The notes: generated by a model not told the origin, from the sequence alone. DNA of 64,000 nucleotides from Proteiniclasticum sediminis (GCF_018128025.1 NZ_JAGSCS010000004.1:1-64000), one strand, 5' to 3'. Counted from the stretch's first letter, positions 15,163-24,735 are shown. Numbers and translations are program-made.

Positions 15163-17034
15163 TTATAGTGCAAGGTCGTTAAGATCCGGATCATAGGTAG
15201 TGACAATTTCACTCATGATCTTCTTAACTTCTTGTACTGTATTCTCATTCTCAATAATCTGCTCTTTGAGATTAATCAATTTGTCTCGTAACGTATTCTT
15301 ATCAAACCCATTAGGCCTTCCTACAAAGATCAGGTCATTGGGTGTACTCTCAAGTCCTTCCTCCGCCATGAGTAGTTCTTCATAGAGCTTTTCCCCTGGT
15401 CTTAATCCAGTCACCTTAATCTCAATATCTTTATGCGGTTCAAATCCAGAGAGCTTAATGAGATTTTCTGCTAAGTCATAGATCTTCACCGGATCCCCCA
15501 TATCAAGCACGAAGATCTCCCCTCCATGAGCATAGGAACCAGCTTGAAGTACAAGCTGGACTGCTTCCGGTATCGTCATGAAGTAGCGTACGATGTCCTT
15601 ATGGGTGAGCGTAACTGGTCCTCCATTTTTTATCTGTTCTTTAAATAAAGGAATTACAGAACCATTTGAACCCAGTACATTCCCAAATCTAACTGCTACA
15701 AACTCTGTTGAGGCAGAATCCATGTCCATGGTCTGAACGATCATCTCACAAAGTCGTTTTGTGGCTCCCATGATATTCGTAGGATTTACTGCTTTATCTG
15801 TAGAAATCAGAATGAATTTTTCTGAGTGGTAATCTCGAGCTGCCAAAGACACATTGAGAGTACCAAAAACATTATTCTTAATTGCTTCATCTGGGCTTAC
15901 TTCCATTAATGGTACGTGTTTATGCGCTGCCGCATGGAAAACGATCTGAGGTCGATACTTCTCAAAAATCTTCTCGATCCGTTTCTTATCCCGAACCGAT
16001 GCAATTAGGACTAGAAGATCAAGATCGGGATATCGTCTCTGTAACTCCATCTGGATATCATAAGCATTATTCTCATAGATATCCACGATAATCAGCTTCT
16101 TCGGGTCCAATGCTGCGATCTGCCGGCAAAGTTCGCTTCCAATTGAGCCACCACCACCAGTTACTAGAACAACCTTTTCTTTGATATAGCCTTCAATAAG
16201 CTCATTACTGAGTTTTATTTCTTTTCTTCCCAGGAGGTCAGAAATTTCCACATCGCGGATGGAGGATACATTAATCCCTTTCTCCACCATCTCATATACT
16301 CCTGGAAGTGTCTTCAGTTTAACCTTTGTACTACTGGCGATTTCCAGTATCCTTCGTCTTGCTTCATTGGATGCACTAGGGATCGCAAGAAGAATCTCAT
16401 CCACTTTATACTCTTCAACCAGTTCTGGAATGTCTTCCGTCATTCCCAGAACTTTGATCCCGCTGATCTTTGCATGCTGTTTGAAGGGTGAGTCATCCAC
16501 TAATCCAACAATATCCATTCCCAGTTCTACATGCTGTTTGATCTCCTTGATGATCATGGCTGCGGAGTCCCCCGCTCCTACAATCAGTACTCGCTTTATA
16601 GTCCTCTGTCTTTCCTTTGCTTGAGGATGCCGTTCAAACTTCAGCCTGCGATAGATCCGGAAGAACATTCGGATCCCCATAGTTCCCAGCAGAATATATC
16701 CACTAGCAATAAGAATAGTTGCTGTAGAGAATAGCATCTCCGACAGCAGCGTATCCAGGATCAGCACTACAATTGTTGTGGCAAAGTTTGCCGTGACAAT
16801 ATTCATGTAGTCGAAAAATCCTGCTACGGTCCAAATGCTGCTGTAGAGTCCTAGAAGGGCAAATCCAGCAAAGTAAACAAAAAGCAAGACTAGTGGATAT
16901 GTCTGGTTCTGTGTATACTTTGCAGGGATCTGGAAGTCATAAGCCAGAAGTAGCGCCAGGTAGTAGGAGAACCCCACGATGAAGAGATCACCCAAAACGA
17001 GAAATATTCGTTTATATTTTCTAAGATTTTCCAT
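15163..17034 (-). CDS. Membrane-bound UDP-GlcNAc 4,6-dehydratase, CapD/PglF/EpsC type
   Basis: A 623-residue protein. Four membrane helices (about 10-120) are followed by a CoA-binding-like Rossmann domain with LIVGAGDSAAM near 150-160 and the catalytic SDR domain with LVTGGGGSIGSE near 290-301, STDKA at 411-415 and MGATK at 422-426, where Met replaces the usual catalytic Tyr. The family removes water from UDP-GlcNAc to give UDP-4-keto-6-deoxy-GlcNAc with retained C5 configuration. It shares an operon with the chain-length regulator 27 bases upstream. Its product suits the aminotransferase at 13112-14233. Confidence 0.92.
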   Translation of the reverse strand: MENLRKYKRIFLVLGDLFIVGFSYYLALLLAYDFQIPAKYTQNQTYPLVLLFVYFAGFALLGLYSSIWTVAGFFDYMNIVTANFATTIVVLILDTLLSEMLFSTATILIASGYILLGTMGIRMFFRIYRRLKFERHPQAKERQRTIKRVLIVGAGDSAAMIIKEIKQHVELGMDIVGLVDDSPFKQHAKISGIKVLGMTEDIPELVEEYKVDEILLAIPSASNEARRRILEIASSTKVKLKTLPGVYEMVEKGINVSSIRDVEISDLLGRKEIKLSNELIEGYIKEKVVLVTGGGGSIGSELCRQIAALDPKKLIIVDIYENNAYDIQMELQRRYPDLDLLVLIASVRDKKRIEKIFEKYRPQIVFHAAAHKHVPLMEVSPDEAIKNNVFGTLNVSLAARDYHSEKFILISTDKAVNPTNIMGATKRLCEMIVQTMDMDSASTEFVAVRFGNVLGSNGSVIPLFKEQIKNGGPVTLTHKDIVRYFMTIPEAVQLVLQAGSYAHGGEIFVLDMGDPVKIYDLAENLIKLSGFEPHKDIEIKVTGLRPGEKLYEELLMAEEGLESTPNDLIFVGRPNGFDKNTLRDKLINLKEQIIENENTVQEVKKIMSEIVTTYDPDLNDLAL

Positions 17035-17061
17035 GATCTCATCTCCGATTATAAGTTTGAT

Positions 17062-17751
17062 TTATGAGGACATTTTTGCATCATAGGGAATTGCGCCAAG
17101 GAAAGGAAGATCCAAGTCGTTCATGATGAACTCTTTATCCTTTACCGTTTTATCCAAGAACTCCAAGAGGAAGACGCCAAAGACTGAAAGCATAAGGCCT
17201 AGTACAAAGCCTACTGCTAAGTTCATCTTTACATTAGGTGAAGATGGGCTTGATGGAACATTAGCAGAATCCAGGATTTGAACAATATCCGTTCCTCTCA
17301 GGTCGCCAGATACAGTCTTTAAGCTAAGAGCCAGCTGATTAGCTACCTTGTACGCCAACTCGCGATCAGTAGATGTCACACTAAGATTCAGGAACTGGGT
17401 ATTCCCTTTGGGAGATGTGGAAATCATTTCACGGATATCTCCAATCCCTAAATCAAGATCCAGTTCTTTGATCACATCTTCAGCCACGGTTCTAGATTTG
17501 GTGATTTCCGCATAGGTGTCGACCAGCTTCTGGTACATATTAATGTCGTTAATCGTCTGCCCTGTGGTCTTCTCGTCCTGACGGACATCGTTGATAAAGA
17601 CAGCTACAGTGGATGTATACTTTGGCTCAATGAGGAAGAAGGTGAAGATTCCGGAGGCCATGGTAATAAGAATCGTAATGATGACGATGACATTCATCTT
17701 CTTCTTGATGATGCGCCAGAGGGTGCTCAGGTCGATGGTTTCTTCATTCAT
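17062..17751 (-). CDS. Wzz/YveK-type polysaccharide chain-length determinant
   Basis: A 229-residue protein with membrane helices at about 19-41 and 176-198 flanking an extracytoplasmic coiled domain. IDLSTLWRIIKKK at the N-terminus and VPSSPSSPNVKMNLAVGF before the second helix (the proline-rich motif) are characteristic of Wzz_/CapA-like activators. In Firmicutes these partner a separate BY-kinase and phosphatase; neither is next to it here. It is the first gene of the polysaccharide operon and sets chain length or export through the Wzy pathway. Start ATG at 17751 with GGAGAGA ten bases ahead. Confidence 0.9.
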   Translation of the reverse strand: MNEETIDLSTLWRIIKKKMNVIVIITILITMASGIFTFFLIEPKYTSTVAVFINDVRQDEKTTGQTINDINMYQKLVDTYAEITKSRTVAEDVIKELDLDLGIGDIREMISTSPKGNTQFLNLSVTSTDRELAYKVANQLALSLKTVSGDLRGTDIVQILDSANVPSSPSSPNVKMNLAVGFVLGLMLSVFGVFLLEFLDKTVKDKEFIMNDLDLPFLGAIPYDAKMSS

Positions 17752-18505
17752 GAATGGTATCTCTCCTTGTTATCACTTGATTAATAGTTATATATATAAA
17801 TTTGGTATCAATCGAAAACTACTTTTATATTTTAACATGAAACCGAAGATTTATTTTTCTTATCCTTCGCCATTTCTCCCGATATCCTCAGATGGATTTT
17901 AGTGAGGGGAAAAATGAATGAAAAAATAATCCGAAAAATCCGGATTATTTGGAACAGCTTTGTTAATTGTTGTCGTATCTTTAATGGCATTAACAAATCT
18001 TCCGGAATGATAATAAATTAATGTAATAAAGTGTTTTCTTCAGGTGACAATCTTTGACACAATATATTGTCGTTTTCGAAAATCCAATTTTAGTATATCA
18101 TCATTTTAAGGGAAATGACCGGTTAGTGAACAAAATATGAATCTTTTTTATCCGGCAACTCTCATTGAACATTCTCTATTTCTCCTTGTCCATTATTCGC
18201 ATATTTGAAAAAATCAACAGGCTCAATGGAAAACACCACCAATTTGATGACGATTACACGAACGTTTCTCCGAACATCCTGAAAAATAGCATTTTAGAGA
18301 TCTCACTTTTTCGATGGTTAGAATTTTTCGCGGTGATATGACAGTGATTTCACCTATTTATAACTTTGTTTTAATTTAACTCACTTTTTTTTAAACCACT
18401 TTTTCATTCTCCCATACTCTGCACCGTTGTGCAAGATCGGAAACATTAAAATAGCCACCGGAGCTGGATTTCACAATCCCGGCTCCGATGGCTGATCATC
18501 ATTTC
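17752..18505. other. 754 bp non-coding upstream region of the polysaccharide operon
   Basis: No gene is found on either strand. On the minus strand a possible promoter lies at about 17770-17815 (TTGATA followed by a TATATATA-rich stretch), though the -10 is not clear. A hairpin AATAATCCG / CGGATTATT (17925-17933 with 17941-17949) lies in the presumed leader and is flanked by A and T runs, so it could end transcription in either direction. The rest is AT-rich and featureless. Length and AT content fit a regulated leader. Confidence 0.45.
18453..18493 (-). terminator. Terminator after galE
   Basis: Inverted repeat AGCCACCGGAGC / GGCTCCGATGGCT (one mismatch pair) just past the galE stop. On the minus strand it is followed by ATTTTAATGTTT. 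It separates galE from the polysaccharide operon leader. Confidence 0.7.
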
Positions 18506-19501
18506 TTATTCTGTTAGGTTTTTCTCAAAGCGCCAGGAATCCCTAACCATGTCCCGAATCCCTAAAGTGGCCTTCCAGCCAAGCTTTTCATTCGCCTTGG
18601 TGACATCGGCATAGCAGGAGGCAATGTCTCCTGGGCGTCTTGCCACGATGTCGTACTGTACCTCCACCTGGTTCTCCTCCACAAAGGCTTCGATGAGTTG
18701 AAGGACCGAAGTTCCCTCCCCTGTTCCAAGGTTGTAGATCTCCACGCCTTCTGTGATCTTCTCCAGGGCAATGACGTGGCCTTTGGCCAGATCTACCACA
18801 TGGATGTAGTCCCGGACACCGGTGCCATCCACGGTATCATAGTCATTTCCGAAAACCCGGAGCTTATCCCGCAGTCCTTTGGCCACCTGGGTCACATAGG
18901 GCATGAGGTTATTAGGAACTCCCTGGGGTCGTTCCCCAATGAGTCCACTCTCATGGGCACCCACTGGATTGAAGTAACGTAGAAGGGTTACCGCAAACTG
19001 TGGATTAGCCTTGGCCGCATCCGTGAGGATACGCTCACCCATGGCTTTTGTCTCCCCATAGGGATTGGTGGTGGGAAGAAGCGGCAGCGTCTCCACAAAG
19101 GGCACCACATTATCTCCGTAGACCGTTGCGGATGAACTGAAGATAAAGCGGTTCACCCCATGCTTCAAGCAGGCCTTGGTAAGCACCAGGGTGCTGACGA
19201 GGTTATTGTAGTAGTACTCCACTGGCTTCTCCACGGACTCGCCCACAGCCTTCAGGCCGGCGAAATGGATGACTCCGTCAAAGGAATAGATGTTAAAGAG
19301 CTCTTCCACCTTCTCCTCCACAGTCACATCCACCTCATGGAATGGAATGTCTTTGCATGAGAGCTTCTTCAGGGTATCGACGGTTTCCCGTCGGCTGTTG
19401 CAGAGATTGTCCGCGATGACTACCTCATGGCCGCTGGCCAGTAGCTCCAGACAGGTGTGGCTTCCAATATACCCGGCTCCGCCGGTGACTAAGATTTTCA
19501 T
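18506..19501 (-). CDS. galE: UDP-glucose 4-epimerase
   Basis: A 331-residue extended SDR epimerase with NAD motif TGGAGYIGSH (7-16), SSSATVYGD near 123 with the catalytic Ser, and NPYGETK near 147 with Tyr and Lys of YxxxK. The C-terminal segment includes YNLGTGEGTSVLQLI. It interconverts UDP-glucose and UDP-galactose, giving galactose (or GalNAc) for glycans and the Leloir pathway. It has its own promoter and terminator, so it is expressed alone. GGAGGAGGT precedes the ATG. Confidence 0.96.
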   Translation of the reverse strand: MKILVTGGAGYIGSHTCLELLASGHEVVIADNLCNSRRETVDTLKKLSCKDIPFHEVDVTVEEKVEELFNIYSFDGVIHFAGLKAVGESVEKPVEYYYNNLVSTLVLTKACLKHGVNRFIFSSSATVYGDNVVPFVETLPLLPTTNPYGETKAMGERILTDAAKANPQFAVTLLRYFNPVGAHESGLIGERPQGVPNNLMPYVTQVAKGLRDKLRVFGNDYDTVDGTGVRDYIHVVDLAKGHVIALEKITEGVEIYNLGTGEGTSVLQLIEAFVEENQVEVQYDIVARRPGDIASCYADVTKANEKLGWKATLGIRDMVRDSWRFEKNLTE

Positions 19502-19529
19502 GAGTACCTCCTCCAGTTAAACTGACTTC

Positions 19530-19558
19530 AGTATGCCAAAGATGTCGAGAAAAAGCAA
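19530..19558 (-). promoter_or_regulatory. Probable galE promoter
   Basis: On the minus strand TTGCTT (19553-19558) and CATACT (19530-19535) are spaced by 17 bases, about 30 bases before the galE ATG. It is the best match in the 111 bp gap. Confidence 0.5.
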
Positions 19559-19573
19559 ACTCTTTCAGCTTTG

Positions 19574-19605
19574 ACTAAAAAAAGACCGAGGATGATCCCC
19601 GGTCT
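19574..19605 (-). terminator. Terminator of the rfbABCD operon
   Basis: Stem AGACCG / CGGTCT extended by GGGGA / TCCTC-like pairs, followed on the minus strand by TTTTTTTAG. It lies directly after rfbD. Confidence 0.85.
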
Positions 19606-19612
19606 AAAGGTT

Positions 19613-20461
19613 CTAGCAGTCCGTCAGGGTCTTTACATAACGGGACAGCGCATCCTGCCAAGTGGGAAGTCGATGGAAGCCCATTTCGTCCAGCTTGTCC
19701 TTGCTCATGCGGCTGTTTAAAGGACGCTTAGCCGCTGTGGGGAACGCATCACTTCCCACAGGGGTCACTTCCACATCCAGGCCTGCCTGGACAAAAATTT
19801 CCTTGGCAAAATCATACCAGGAGCAGATTCCTTCGTTGGTGGCATGGTATGTTCCATACTTGTCCGTTTCAATCATGTCGCAAAGAAGAACTGCCAGGTC
19901 TGCCGTGTAGGTAGGGGATCCGAACTGATCCGCCACTACGCTGACCTTGCCCAGCTTCTTGCCAAGACCCACCATGGTGCGGACGAAGTTCTTACCGTTC
20001 TCACCAAAGACCCAGGAGATCCGCACAATGTAGCGCTTCGATACCAGTTCTTCCATGACGAGTTCGCCCTCGTACTTCATCTGACCATAGACATTGACGG
20101 GATCCCGGTGAGCATTGGGCTCCCAGGGAGTTTCGCCGTTACCATCGAAGACATAGTCGGTACTGATGTACATCATGGGGATATCCTGCGCCTTGCAGAC
20201 CTCTGCAATAAAGCGGGTACCATCCACATTGATCTTACGAACCAGGTCCACATTGGACTCAGCAGCATCCACTGCGGTGTAAGCCGCGCAGTGAATCACC
20301 GCCTCCGCCTGGGCGGTACCCAGGTAGTCCTTGACGCTCTTCTCATCGGTGATGTCCATTTCTTCCTTGTCCACACCCACAGCCTCATGGCCTCTGCGGG
20401 TCAGTTCCTTGACCACATCATAACCCAGCTGTCCCCGGGCTCCTGTTACTAAGACTCTCAT
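19613..20461 (-). CDS. rfbD: dTDP-4-dehydrorhamnose reductase
   Basis: A 282-residue SDR protein: VTGARGQLGYDV near 5-16, MYISTDYVFDG near 97, and YGQMKYEGE near 129 carrying the YxxxK pair. It reduces dTDP-4-keto-L-rhamnose to dTDP-L-rhamnose with NADPH. The start directly abuts the rfbC stop (20462), and a terminator follows. Together with rfbABC it completes the pathway. Confidence 0.95.
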   Translation of the reverse strand: MRVLVTGARGQLGYDVVKELTRRGHEAVGVDKEEMDITDEKSVKDYLGTAQAEAVIHCAAYTAVDAAESNVDLVRKINVDGTRFIAEVCKAQDIPMMYISTDYVFDGNGETPWEPNAHRDPVNVYGQMKYEGELVMEELVSKRYIVRISWVFGENGKNFVRTMVGLGKKLGKVSVVADQFGSPTYTADLAVLLCDMIETDKYGTYHATNEGICSWYDFAKEIFVQAGLDVEVTPVGSDAFPTAAKRPLNSRMSKDKLDEMGFHRLPTWQDALSRYVKTLTDC

Positions 20462-21022
20462 CTACTTCACCTCGTATACAAAGTTAGCGTCGCTGTCCTT
20501 CAGGTTCGGGCTGGTCTCATCCTTAGCGCTGAGAATGGGTGTCACATCGCCCCACTCTACGCCGATCTCCGGATCATCAAAACGGATGCCCCGGTCGCAG
20601 TCCTTGGAGTAGAGATTGTCTACCTTGTACTGCACTTCCACGTTGTCTGTGAGGGTGATGAACCCATGGGCAAAGCCCTGGGGAATGTAGAGCTCTTTCT
20701 TGTTCTCCTCAGAAAGTTCTACTGCTACCCACTGCTTGTAGGTGGGGCTGCCCTTACGGATATCCACAGCCACATCAAGAATGGTGCCCTTAGTGCAACG
20801 AACGAGCTTCGTCTGCGCCATGGGGTTATTCTGGAAATGGAGCCCTCTTAAGGTACCCTTCGTGGCGGAGAAAGAATGGTTGTCCTGGACAAATACGGTG
20901 TCCATGCCAAAAGCTTTGAACTTTTCCTGATTATAAGACTCCATGAACCACCCACGATGGTCTCCATAGCAGTCTGGCTCGATGACGAGCACTTCCTTAA
21001 TGGCCGTTTCTGTTACTTTCAT
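20462..21022 (-). CDS. rfbC: dTDP-4-dehydrorhamnose 3,5-epimerase
   Basis: A 186-residue cupin of the RmlC family: GWFMESYNQEKF, RGLHFQ with the catalytic His near 60, and IPQGFAHGF near 113. It epimerises C3 and C5 of dTDP-4-keto-6-deoxyglucose. The stop is adjacent to the rfbD start. A large hairpin lies in the 159 bp gap separating it from rfbB, so its level relative to rfbB may be tuned. Confidence 0.95.
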   Translation of the reverse strand: MKVTETAIKEVLVIEPDCYGDHRGWFMESYNQEKFKAFGMDTVFVQDNHSFSATKGTLRGLHFQNNPMAQTKLVRCTKGTILDVAVDIRKGSPTYKQWVAVELSEENKKELYIPQGFAHGFITLTDNVEVQYKVDNLYSKDCDRGIRFDDPEIGVEWGDVTPILSAKDETSPNLKDSDANFVYEVK

Positions 21023-21055
21023 GCGATCCTCCTGATCTCTTTGGGATTAAACATG

Positions 21056-21092
21056 CCGGATTGCGCAGAGCCTCAGGCTTTGCGCAATCCGG
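21056..21092. promoter_or_regulatory. Strong near-perfect hairpin in the rfbB-rfbC gap
   Basis: CCGGATTGCGCA (21056-21067) pairs perfectly with TGCGCAATCCGG (21081-21092), and AGCC/GGCT extends the stem inward to a three-base loop. On the minus strand only CATGTTTAAT follows, so it is not a textbook terminator. It may be a partial attenuator or RNA-processing site. Confidence 0.6.
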
Positions 21093-21181
21093 TGTTTACT
21101 TTCTTCTATTAACTACAAAATGTTGATCTACTTTACCGTACTTCGGATGACCAAAGGTCAAACTATAATGGGTGATTCAGT

Positions 21182-22201
21182 TTAGCGTCCTTCGTACATC
21201 TGCTTGAAGTAGTTCTGGTACTCGCCGCTGAGGATGTTCTCCCACCAGTCTTTGTTGTCCAGGTACCACTTTACAGTCTTCTTGATGCCTTCATCGAAGG
21301 TGGTGGTAGGCTCCCAACCCAGTTCGTTGGAGATCTTGGTGGGATCGATGGCGTAACGCATATCGTGGCCTGCACGGTCTGTAACGAAGGTAATGAGGGA
21401 CTCGGGCTTGCCCAGTTCCTTCAGAATGGTCTTCACGACTTCCAGGTTAGTACGCTCGTTGTGTCCGCCCACATTGTAGACTTCGCCCACACGGCCGTCA
21501 TGGATGATGCGGTCGATGGCGATGCAGTGATCCACGACATACAGCCAATCCCGGACATTCTCACCCATGCCGTAGACGGGAAGCTTTTCGTCATTGAGAG
21601 CACGGGAGATGATGAGGGGAATGAGCTTCTCGGGGAAGTGGTAGGGTCCGTAGTTATTGGAACAACGGGAGATGGTCACCGGCAGCTTAAAGGTTCTGTG
21701 GTAGGCCAGAACCAGAAGGTCTGCCCCTGCCTTGGAGGCCGAGTAGGGGGAAGAGGTGTGGATGGGGGTCTCTTCCGTGAAGAACAGCTCTGGCTGATCC
21801 AGGGGAAGATCTCCATACACTTCATCGGTGGATACCTGATGGTATCGCTTTACGCCATACTTACGGGATGCATCCATGAGCACCTGGGTACCCAGGATGT
21901 TGGTCTTCAGGAACACATCGGGGTTCTCAATGGAACGGTCCACATGGGACTCTGCGGCAAAGTTCACCACGATGTCGAACTTCTCTTCGTTGAACAGTCC
22001 ATCGATGAACTCCTTATCCGTAATGTCGCCCTTGACGAAGCGGAAATTCTTGTTTTCCATGGCGTCTTTCAAGGTGGACAGGTTGCCTGCATAGGTCAGG
22101 GCATCCAGACAGACGATCCGGTACTCCGGATAGGTCTCCAGCATATGGTACACAAAGTTGCTTCCGATAAACCCGGCTCCGCCGGTCACTAAAATATTCA
22201 T
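21182..22201 (-). CDS. rfbB: dTDP-glucose 4,6-dehydratase
   Basis: An extended SDR enzyme, 339 residues from the ATG at 22201. I chose this ATG because GGAGG lies seven bases ahead; an in-frame TTG two codons earlier is too close to that site. Motifs are NILVTGGAGFIGS, STDEVYGD near 130 with the active Thr, Asp and Glu, and YSASKAGAD near 157 with Tyr and Lys. It makes dTDP-4-keto-6-deoxyglucose from dTDP-glucose. rfbA lies 22 bases upstream. Confidence 0.95.
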   Translation of the reverse strand: MNILVTGGAGFIGSNFVYHMLETYPEYRIVCLDALTYAGNLSTLKDAMENKNFRFVKGDITDKEFIDGLFNEEKFDIVVNFAAESHVDRSIENPDVFLKTNILGTQVLMDASRKYGVKRYHQVSTDEVYGDLPLDQPELFFTEETPIHTSSPYSASKAGADLLVLAYHRTFKLPVTISRCSNNYGPYHFPEKLIPLIISRALNDEKLPVYGMGENVRDWLYVVDHCIAIDRIIHDGRVGEVYNVGGHNERTNLEVVKTILKELGKPESLITFVTDRAGHDMRYAIDPTKISNELGWEPTTTFDEGIKKTVKWYLDNKDWWENILSGEYQNYFKQMYEGR

Positions 22202-22223
22202 TCCCAATCCTCCGTAACCTTAA

Positions 22224-23102
22224 TTAGTATTGAATCTTATGGTCTGCTACTTTTTGCAGGTGCAGGCCATAGGGTGATTTTCCGTACTTCTTGGCAGACT
22301 CCAGAAGGGTATCCCGGTCAATCCAGCCGTAGTGGTAAGCAATCTCTTCCAAAGCGGAGATCTTGATCCCCTGACGCTTCTCCACCATGCGGACGAAGTC
22401 AGCAGCATCTACTAGGGAATCCATGGTTCCGGTATCCAGCCATGCAAAGCCTCTACCCAAAAGCTTAACATCCAGGTCGCCCATTTCCAGGTATACCCGG
22501 TTAAGATCCGTGATTTCCAGCTCGCCGCGCTTGCTGGGCTTCAGGTTCTTGGCGATTTCCACTACGCGGTTGTCGTAGATGTAGAGTCCCGTGATGGCAT
22601 AGTTGGACTTGGGGTTCTCCGGCTTTTCTTCCACAGAGAGAACCTGGCCGGCCTCATTGAACTCCACCACGCCAAAGCGCTCGGGATCTTCCACATAGTA
22701 ACCAAAGACCGTTGCCTTTCCTTTGTTAGCCACAGCATCCTTCAGGATATGGCTGAACTGGTTGCCATAGAAGATGTTGTCTCCCAGGATAAGGGTGCAG
22801 TCATCATCACCGATGAACTCTTCCCCAATGATGAAGGCCTGGGCCAGTCCATCGGGTGAAGGCTGCTCCGCATAGGTCAGGCTGATCCCGAACTGGGATC
22901 CGTCACCCAAGAGCCGCTCAAAGTTTGGCAGATCCGTGGGGGTGGAGATGATGAGGATGTCCTTGATCCCCGCCAGCATCAGTGTGGACATGGGGTAGTA
23001 GATCATGGGCTTGTCGTAGATGGGGAGCAGCTGCTTGCTGGTCACCATGGTTAATGGATAAAGTCTAGTGCCTGATCCTCCGGCCAGAATAATTCCCTTC
23101 AT
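22224..23102 (-). CDS. rfbA: Glucose-1-phosphate thymidylyltransferase
   Basis: A 292-residue nucleotidyltransferase with the start signature [31 protein letters not shown] near 28-40, and the metal-binding ILGDNIFYG near 105. It makes dTDP-glucose from glucose-1-phosphate and dTTP, the first step to dTDP-L-rhamnose. It is the first gene of rfbABCD, with a good AGGAGGC site. The upstream gap carries a perfect TATAAT box and a palindrome. Confidence 0.96.
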   Translation of the reverse strand: MKGIILAGGSGTRLYPLTMVTSKQLLPIYDKPMIYYPMSTLMLAGIKDILIISTPTDLPNFERLLGDGSQFGISLTYAEQPSPDGLAQAFIIGEEFIGDDDCTLILGDNIFYGNQFSHILKDAVANKGKATVFGYYVEDPERFGVVEFNEAGQVLSVEEKPENPKSNYAITGLYIYDNRVVEIAKNLKPSKRGELEITDLNRVYLEMGDLDVKLLGRGFAWLDTGTMDSLVDAADFVRMVEKRQGIKISALEEIAYHYGWIDRDTLLESAKKYGKSPYGLHLQKVADHKIQY

Positions 23103-23159
23103 AAATAGCCTCCTGTTTCATTTTCGTTCTTTTCATTCTTCATTCTTTTATCCAAGTCT

Positions 23160-23201
23160 GTCAACCGTTTTGGTTGACGTTATAATCCACATTGCATTAT
23201 A
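23160..23201 (-). promoter_or_regulatory. rfbABCD promoter region with operator-like palindrome
   Basis: On the minus strand a perfect TATAAT lies at 23196-23201 (weak -35). About 18 bases further downstream is an exact inverted repeat GTCAACC-GTTTT-GGTTGAC (23160-23178). A palindrome just downstream of the -10 box is where a repressor often binds; its right arm also contains TTGAC, which could be a second -35. Confidence 0.45.
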
Positions 23202-23310
23202 CACGAAACCCTTTAATTTTCGATGAAGAGTTCCGCAAAAAACCATTAAATAATCGCAGATTTTGAGCATAATGACGAGGTCATGGCCGATTTGCCCCAA
23301 AAATCCCTTC

Positions 23311-24735
23311 CTAGGCTCTCAGCATTCCCTTGATCCGTTTGAAGCTTCCTGCAATTCTCTCCCGCTGGAGGAAGAGATAGACGCCATAGGCGAGAAGATA
23401 CGGGACCAAAGCCACCACAGACTCCAGGAACCATCCAGAGACCATGAAGACGAGAATCACCAGGAACTCGCCTCTTGCTGCACTCAGGAAATCCACCTTC
23501 AGGAGCTTCGCCAGCTGCCGTTCCGCCAGGAACGATCGGATAACGAGGAGAATGGTGATGGACGCCATGGCTAGATCCAGGTTCTTCAGCATCACCGTGG
23601 TGATGAGGGTGGCGATGCCACTTAAGGCCATGGTGGTCACATTGAGCTTCAGCATGAGCTTCTCCTGCCGTAGGGTCTTCAGGTACGTGTTGGTGAGAAG
23701 GGACATCTGTCCCTCATAGACACTTAAGGGGAAGACTAAAGGCATGTAGTGGAGACTTTCCGCATAATTGGGGAGCCACTTTAAGAGCACTGCTTTCAGC
23801 GGGAAGTAGAACACGAGAAGCCCCAGCATCATGGCGAGAAGCAGTGTCCGGATGATGCCGTAGAGCTCCGGCAGCTTCTTCTCCTCCGTGCGGCGAAGAA
23901 GCGGATACATGATGATCCCCACGGCATTGATGAAGAGCATGAGGAGATTGGAAATGGTTAAGGATAAGGAGACTTTGGCAAAGGTCACCACATTCCAGAC
24001 CCGTTCTACCCCAAACCGCACAATGCCCACAATGAGGGAGCCTGCGATGTTGGAGATCATGAGCTTAATACCCACTTGGATATTGTGGAGCATTTCCTTC
24101 ACGGTCCAGGTGAACTCCGATACCTTGCGGAAAACCATCTCCTTACAGGTCACCATGGCATAGCCCAGGGAAATGGCTTTTCCCAAGAGATCCGCATAGA
24201 TCATGACCTTGTAGTCCCGGCTACCGGCAAGGAGGAATCCCACAATGAGGACCACATAGATGAGCCGGTCCAGGATGGTGATGGCCGAATACTCCTTGAT
24301 CCGGGCAGTGCCCTGGAGGATGAAGATCAGCATATAGCGGATGTTCGAAAGTACTAAGCAAATGGCGGTCATCTGGAAGATGAACTGCCGATCCCCTTCC
24401 ATGGGGAAAATCAGCGTGCCCACCACCACCAAGATCGCTAAAACGATCTGGCTGAAGGAGAGCATATGGAACTGGGAGAAGAACTTCACCTTGTCCAGCT
24501 CCTCGTAGGTCTTTCCCCCATAGCGCAGATAGATTCCATCCACCCAACCGAAGTGGAGGAATCCCACATAGGCGGAGTAAAAGAAGTAGAGCTGCCAGTA
24601 GCCATACTGTTCAATACCCAAAAGTTTGGGAATGACCAGGACCACCAAGGTGGAAATGACCAGGGAGATGACGTTGGACACAATGGTGTAGGAAAAGTTC
24701 TTGAGGAAATTCAACGCTTTATTATTCAACTTCAA
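23311..24735 (-). CDS. Second polysaccharide flippase (MOP/PST family)
   Basis: A 474-residue protein with about 12-14 membrane helices. The start FSYTIVSNVISLVISTLVVL and the LLGIEQYGYWQLYFFY segment are typical of oligosaccharide flippases and teichuronic/teichoic-type exporters. It closes the second polysaccharide cluster, after two GT2 genes. It is not close in sequence to the flippase at 388-1839, and its GC content is higher. No polymerase gene is found in its cluster, so it may export a short glycan or feed the other cluster's polymerase. Confidence 0.87.
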   Translation of the reverse strand: MKLNNKALNFLKNFSYTIVSNVISLVISTLVVLVIPKLLGIEQYGYWQLYFFYSAYVGFLHFGWVDGIYLRYGGKTYEELDKVKFFSQFHMLSFSQIVLAILVVVGTLIFPMEGDRQFIFQMTAICLVLSNIRYMLIFILQGTARIKEYSAITILDRLIYVVLIVGFLLAGSRDYKVMIYADLLGKAISLGYAMVTCKEMVFRKVSEFTWTVKEMLHNIQVGIKLMISNIAGSLIVGIVRFGVERVWNVVTFAKVSLSLTISNLLMLFINAVGIIMYPLLRRTEEKKLPELYGIIRTLLLAMMLGLLVFYFPLKAVLLKWLPNYAESLHYMPLVFPLSVYEGQMSLLTNTYLKTLRQEKLMLKLNVTTMALSGIATLITTVMLKNLDLAMASITILLVIRSFLAERQLAKLLKVDFLSAARGEFLVILVFMVSGWFLESVVALVPYLLAYGVYLFLQRERIAGSFKRIKGMLRA

